Shown: in pieces, positions 59,690-64,000 of the stretch
Layout: each line of letters begins with the position of its first letter
Position numbering within the stretch: position 1 is the first letter of the stretch
From: Whitmania pigra
Lineage: Eukaryota; Annelida; Clitellata; Hirudinida; Haemopidae
Assembly (NCBI GenBank): GCA_021613335.1
Contig: JAJTWR010000386.1
Location: 450,001-514,000, forward strand
Length of the DNA: 64,000 nt
Reading direction: 5' to 3'
Notes under the pieces: model-generated
What the model was told of the DNA's origin: nothing
The model's input: the letters and a program-made list of their open reading frames with translations, nothing else
Database searches by the model: none
Translations under genes and position numbers: made by a program

Positions 59690-59765
59690 ACTCTAAGCTC
59701 AACTGTAGACTAACCATGTCATCGTGTCAAACATTGTTGTAAAGAACCCTTTTTCAATATTTGTG
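59690..59765. repeat. Dispersed repeat family 3, copy 2
   Basis: CTAACCATGTCATCGTGTCAAACATT...GTAAAGAACCCTTTTTCAA, matching 56875-56960 on the same strand. Confidence 0.6.
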
Positions 59766-59904
59766 ATTGTAATAAATAGTAAAATCACCAAGAAAATGCA
59801 TTAGTTCAAATGTTATGACATGATTGTTAATACCAACAATTGTTTTAACGATACATAAAGACAATTTCTTTTAAATAATACTGAATGATGCATGATCACA
59901 ATAA

Positions 59905-60085
59905 TGGCGGCATCAAAGTTACTTGTAATTTTCACTTAAAAGTATCTTTTAGATGCGGTAACTTTTTACTTTTACTTAAGTAACTTTTTGAGACAATACT
60001 TTTACTTATTCTTAAGTAACGTTTTGAGGTATTACGTTTACTTTTACCTAATTACTGGAATGAGGTACTTTTTACAACACAGCCT
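59905..60085. mobile_element. Possible hAT-type DNA transposon end
   Basis: GGCATCAAAGTTACTTGTAA then repeated AGTAACTTTTTACTTTTACTTAAGTAACTTTT-like blocks, a pattern typical of subterminal regions of hAT elements in animal genomes. No transposase and no defined inverted repeats or target duplication seen. Confidence 0.35.
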
Positions 60086-60600
60086 AATCATAAAAGATGA
60101 GATAAGTTTAAATTGTAATTTATAACTAATAATGTCTATTTTGATTTTTAGTGAATAGTATTCAGTTTAATACAAGTAAAACATTCTATAGATGCTTTGT
60201 AGTCAAGGTAAATTGCGGATATATTGTGCTTATAGAGACAAATTAAGCAAACTTATCCGACCTTATCTTTCCATCCTAACTTACAGACGACTCATGACTA
60301 CTTCTCCAACTCTAAATAGTTAAGATGTTCTTACATATGTCGAAGTTTGCAATAAACGAATATTGATGAAATACTCTATGAAAACTCAAGTGAGCCAACT
60401 TTGGAAAAACTGTAAAATTAGTTTTAATTAAGTAAAATTTTTTTTAAACTTTTTATTTTAACATTATTAAAATTAAAGAGCGTCAATGGTAAAGGTAATA
60501 ACAAAAAAGCTAAGCGATAGATATTAAATTGTAAATATGATATATTTGAAACGATATTTTATCTTAAAACTAACATCAACTAACAGCAGAATTTACATTA

Positions 60601-61961
60601 CTGTGAGTCAATTGAGCACACAAGCATTTTGAAGAATTTCTTGTCAGTAAAAATAGCTTCTTTTATCTCTTCATGCATACGTCTCTAGAAACACAAAACT
60701 TTTGTAGTAATTATTTGAGATTCTGCGATTTGAGTGAATGATAATGACTAACCTCTTGTTCTGTTTATATGAATTTCGAAATTTCGACGCAAAATTGGCT
60801 GCAATATCTATTAGTACATTTTAAATCGTATTTAATTAAAATTATAGTGAGTGAAAATTAAATGATACTTTTAACATTCAATAAAGTTCGGAAGTGGATT
60901 TACTTAAAATAATGACATCAAATAACAAGAAGAAACTAACCCGCCAAGGCTCCGATAACTATTTGGCCAACGGCACAACCAACGATAAATCCAAGGCCGG
61001 CGGCAGCTACAGGTCCCATTTTGTTGCTGAAAGATTATTTTCTAATTGATAATAAATCAATAGATAAGTGTTAGAAAACTCAGTACTCGGGCGTTAAATA
61101 ATGAAGGTCAGATTTTCTTCAACGTTTGTCCTTTTAAATATTCGGTGAATAAGTTAAATTTTTAAGCGTCATCTGTAAATTTTGAGCGTCGTCTGCCTTA
61201 TTCAGGAAATTTTGAGTATCGTATTTCGGCAAAGCATCGAATACTTACTAGTACAATTTTATTCTGAAAAATTTATACATTCAGCATTTAATTTGTTAAT
61301 TAACAAGATGTTATGCCTGGCATTGCTCGGGTTGAAGTATTATATTTTATAAAATGAAAATGCGAAAATTTGTAATATTAATTTAATTAATCAAGATTAA
61401 AAATTTATTTAATCAACTTTGTTAAATTATTAGTTAAGATGTTCTGTTCACAAGCACCTCGAGCACGTTAACTTTTGAAGCATAATATCCAATCAGAGAA
61501 GACATGAATATTAAGTAGTTTTTACTAATAACACAATTTTAATTAAGCTAAAAATTATTATAATAATTCAATAATTTATTTAGAAATATTTGACTAAAAA
61601 ATACTTTGTGTAGGTAAAAATATAAATCAACATAAAACGCAGATATAATTATGCTGTATTAACTTGAAGCGTGCCTGTCGTGTGTTTATTTAATGTCTAT
61701 TTCGTAATTGATAATTGCGACACCTGTCAATCAGAACTCTCGCTTTACATTGAGAATAAATGAGGAATATGTTTTAAAAGTCAAATCATCCTAACACGCT
61801 TTGATTTTGTCAAAACTCTTTCTGGAGAATAATAAACAATGAGCAAGGCAATCATTACCAGCTTAATAATGTAACAGTTCGTAATTTGAATTGACAAATT
61901 ACAAACCTGCGAGGAAGACAAGCATGATCACCAGGAGCAGGAAAAAACAGATGTTCTTTAT
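60601..61961 (-). CDS. Candidate second small secreted-peptide gene with a defective or unusual start
   Basis: Minus strand. 61961-61907 is a 55-base exon whose translation (IKNICFFLLLVIMLVFLA) parallels the signal exon of the 58986 gene: same length, same phase-1 donor, shared C5, FLL and ML positions. The codon at the Met position is ATA and an in-frame TGA lies upstream. A second exon follows an acceptor at about 61032/61031, with its own ATG at 61019: MGPVAAAGLGFIVGCAVGQI then VIGALAG, ending in TAG or spliced at GCGG/GTTAGT. A further acceptor is at about 60685, after which TGA comes quickly. A donor 8 bases downstream of 61907 (TT/GTAATT) would join the two in frame. The product would be a short Gly/Ala-rich hydrophobic peptide. 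It may be a pseudogene or a mis-modelled start. Confidence 0.35.
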
Positions 61962-62640
61962 CTTTCCAGATTCTCAACAACGTTGGCTTTTATTGCCTTT
62001 TTATATTATGGAACGTCAAATTTTAATTAATTAAAGGATTTAAAATATAAAATCAATTAAACTATGAACATCAATTGAGCCAATCATTGAGGCTTAAGTG
62101 TTGCGATAGCTGTTTGCCGTAAATATTTATTTTTTAAAATTTATTTGCCAAATAATATTCTGTAGTTTAACTAGTATTAGATTATAAACATTAGTTGCAT
62201 TGCAATTTTTTAACTCTGTGCTGTGGCAATAAACGTGTTTGAATCTATTTAGACATTTTGTGGTTATTCTGAACAAGTTCAACATGATATATTTAGAATT
62301 TCTCGATTTTCTTTTCAAACTCGAAACAGCTTTTTTGAAGCACTTAATTTTGCCCGAAATATTATTTATTTTTGTACTTACAAATTGAACTGAACTTATG
62401 AAGTTGAAACAGGGTTAATTATTATTATTTTCTAACCGTTAAAGGTTTTTAGAAACACAATGCGAAATTGGTCACATTATTTTTGAATATATTTCTTATC
62501 TTTTCATGTTCTACATATAATTCTTGAATTTTAAATACATTGCACGAAAGATTTGATTTGATTAAATTTCTCTCAACGTGAAAATATATATTAATTCACG
62601 ATTATTAAAAATCTTATTCCAAAAAGTGAAATCTTTGGAA
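61962..62640. other. AT-rich spacer
   Basis: No coding or RNA feature that I can support. Confidence 0.45.
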
Positions 62641-62800
62641 ACAAAATACTTGGACTTTTTTATAAAATGTCGAATAATTCAAGATACACATTTCAAAGGT
62701 CTGGAACTCACTTCCTGAGAAGATAGTGTCTGCCGGTACTTTTTCACGGTTCAAATGCTTGATTAAGCATGCGGACCTCTCTCGGTTTTTTGACTGTTAG
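62640..62800 (+). mobile_element. Non-LTR retrotransposon RT tail, second copy family
   Basis: The plus strand reads KVWNSLPEKIVSAGTFSRF then KCLIKHADLSRFF and a TAG at 62798-62800, the same terminal motif as the 48.3-48.6 kb element (WN.LP..IVSA.T(Y/F)SRF). One frameshift is visible just before KVWN. Confidence 0.7.
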
Positions 62801-62957
62801 AAACTAAATAAATGATAATTTTTGTTTTTGTTATTCGTCTATTTTTTTTCCTGCTTTGCCTGTTTTGTCGCTCGCCTTTGTTATCTTGAATCGCTGGATC
62901 CCGTAGTCGCTATGCTTAAGCTTCCAAAATTTCAGTAGGCCATGATTTGAGACTTTG

Positions 62958-63170
62958 TGTTTTTAGGGAATATTTAGTTATAATCCTTCCTAAAAATATA
63001 ATTCATACTTCTAGCAATCAGAAGCTGATTCTTTTGACTTGAAGCAGAATATTAAAACTGTTGAAAACCTCTTCAGAAGTTTCATTTAATAGAATGGTGC
63101 ATTTTCAAACAGGCATATGATGTTAATACTCCGATTTCAAACAAATTGCAAGGTTACATTTGAGCAGAAT
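62958..63170. repeat. Dispersed repeat family 2, copy 2
   Basis: Diverged partner of 56125-56340, same block order. It follows the LINE tail by about 160 bases, so it could be part of the same element's 3' region or its target. Confidence 0.5.
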
Positions 63171-63246
63171 AAAGCCAGACATTGCAAATGGCGGCAAACG
63201 TGAATGTCGGAGTCTCTTGAAAATCGTGAAACCGTGGAAATCGAGT

Positions 63247-64000
63247 TTAGGAGGATGACTTGAATGAATAGTGCATGTAAGGGAGTGCGTAGACAATCCA
63301 GTAGAAAATGTTGAACAAGAGAAATGTCAGAGGAAAGAGCTTCCTGGACAAACGATCAATTTCTTTGGCGTGTTTCATTCCGTACATGAGGTCCGAACTG
63401 CCTTCTTGGCGGGGATTCGTTAAGCTACTGGTGGTCGTGTTCTTCTGAAATGAAAATTTCATGATTCTGAATGCCTGAGCTTATCTTATTGACACATCAA
63501 CTGATCGAAAATGCGTTCCCGAAATACATAGGTTATCAACATCTCACGTTTTTATTGATTCTTTTGAAGACGCATATCTGGTTTTTGTTCTGCGTGGCTA
63601 TCACTTGGACTGACTGCATCTCGTACTGGTTGCTGGTGTGTTGGTGATGATAGTAGTGCCTCTGAACCCTAGGCATCGTCTGTGACCTGGAAGGGGAAAA
63701 GGTCGGTCGTGGAGGGCTGGCAAACCTGTCGTTGAAAGTTTCATTCTGGAGGCGTTTGACGGGTGACTGGTGCTGCTTGAGATAAAAATCCGTTGTTTTT
63801 CCAGGAGAACTTTGTCTGTCCATCTTTTTGACTGGAGTTCCTTTCTCCTTTTCGAAAGCACAGTTATTCTGGGCATTGGACTGGGTCAAATTCCAAGTGT
63901 CGTCTACCGGATGAGATTGAAGCCGACTGCCCCTTCTTGGGGGTGGTTGTCTTACGACCACACCTTGTGGGTCAACTGCGACAAATCCCTCTCTCACCCT
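63247..64000 (-). CDS. Cys-loop ligand-gated ion channel subunit (GABA/glycine type), 3' end only
   Basis: Two minus-strand exons are visible. One runs from beyond 64000 to 63548 (donor AAC/GTGAGA), the other is 63444-63247; they join in phase 0. The second encodes AKEIDRLSRKLFPLTFLLFN then IFYWIVY: the conserved IDxxSR-FP post-loop motif and the TM4 helix of anionic pentameric receptors, ending FKSSS. The first is a long hydrophilic stretch rich in Arg, Pro, Ser and Gln (RREGSRL-type, SPVKRLQNETF, FSPSRSQTMPRVQ), which is the variable TM3-TM4 cytoplasmic loop. The ligand-binding domain and TM1-TM3 lie past the right edge, so the subtype cannot be set. Confidence 0.85.

Larger units (their letters stand above)
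59391..60600. other. AT-rich intergenic DNA, repeat family 3 and hAT-like segment
   Basis: No coding signal. A further acceptor (TTTTTCTCAG at about 59502) and AATAAA (about 59571) follow the peptide gene. With the donor-like GTAAGT at 59347, just after its stop, they could form a 3' UTR intron. Repeat family 3 copy 2 lies at 59690-59765. Confidence 0.45.

Overview
This is nuclear DNA from an invertebrate animal. The genes are split by short, AT-rich GT-AG introns (mostly about 70-700 bases), intergenic DNA is very AT-rich and full of ATG/CAT trinucleotide microsatellites, and the gene set is animal-type: a FUBI-S30 fusion, HEATR5, CLASRP, FAM184, a Cys-loop receptor and an amidated secreted peptide. 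I cannot name the phylum from sequence alone. I built the exon models by hand from reading frame, splice consensus and remembered family sequences; no search was run.

Layout. 1-5027: no recognised coding sequence; one GC-richer E-box/CRE patch and one dispersed repeat. 5034-8870 (+): NUDT9, an ADP-ribose pyrophosphatase, 9 coding exons. 10724-25304 (+): HEATR5, 36 coding exons and a 2121-residue product. 27363-26216 (-): a PAAT/C10orf88 homologue, head-to-head with CLASRP at 27997-33516 (+, 19 coding exons). 35942-35483 (-): FAU (FUBI-S30) with a 5'TOP first exon near 36.1 kb. 41899-37357 (-): a DOMON/cytochrome b561 ferric-reductase-like protein, head-to-head (195 bp) with a short FAM184-like coiled-coil gene at 42094-43900 (+).

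44.7-52.3 kb differs from the rest. It holds an intronless TFIIA alpha/beta-like gene (44754-46220), two decayed intronless MFAP1 fragments on the minus strand (47818-46930) and an intronless TFIP11 (49926-52298). These look like a cluster of processed or intron-stripped copies of transcription and splicing genes, next to a LINE tail.

52.3-63.2 kb is gene-poor and repeat-rich. It has four copies of a diverged repeat, a TATA-driven locus with a 30-bp minisatellite, an unidentified locus with a UUCG hairpin, an unidentified gene at about 57.16-57.88 kb, LINE tails, a possible hAT remnant and dispersed repeat pairs. Within it lies the most interesting object: a three-exon, 39-residue secreted peptide precursor (58986-59337) predicted to release a disulfide-cyclised, tryptophan-amidated decapeptide. 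A matching signal-peptide exon lies on the opposite strand at 61961-61907, with ATA where the start ATG should be. The window ends inside a GABA/glycine-type Cys-loop receptor gene (minus, 64000-63247, 3' end only).

Functionally these are mostly unrelated housekeeping genes. CLASRP, TFIP11 and MFAP1 share pre-mRNA splicing, and TFIIA and FAU belong to basal transcription and the ribosome.
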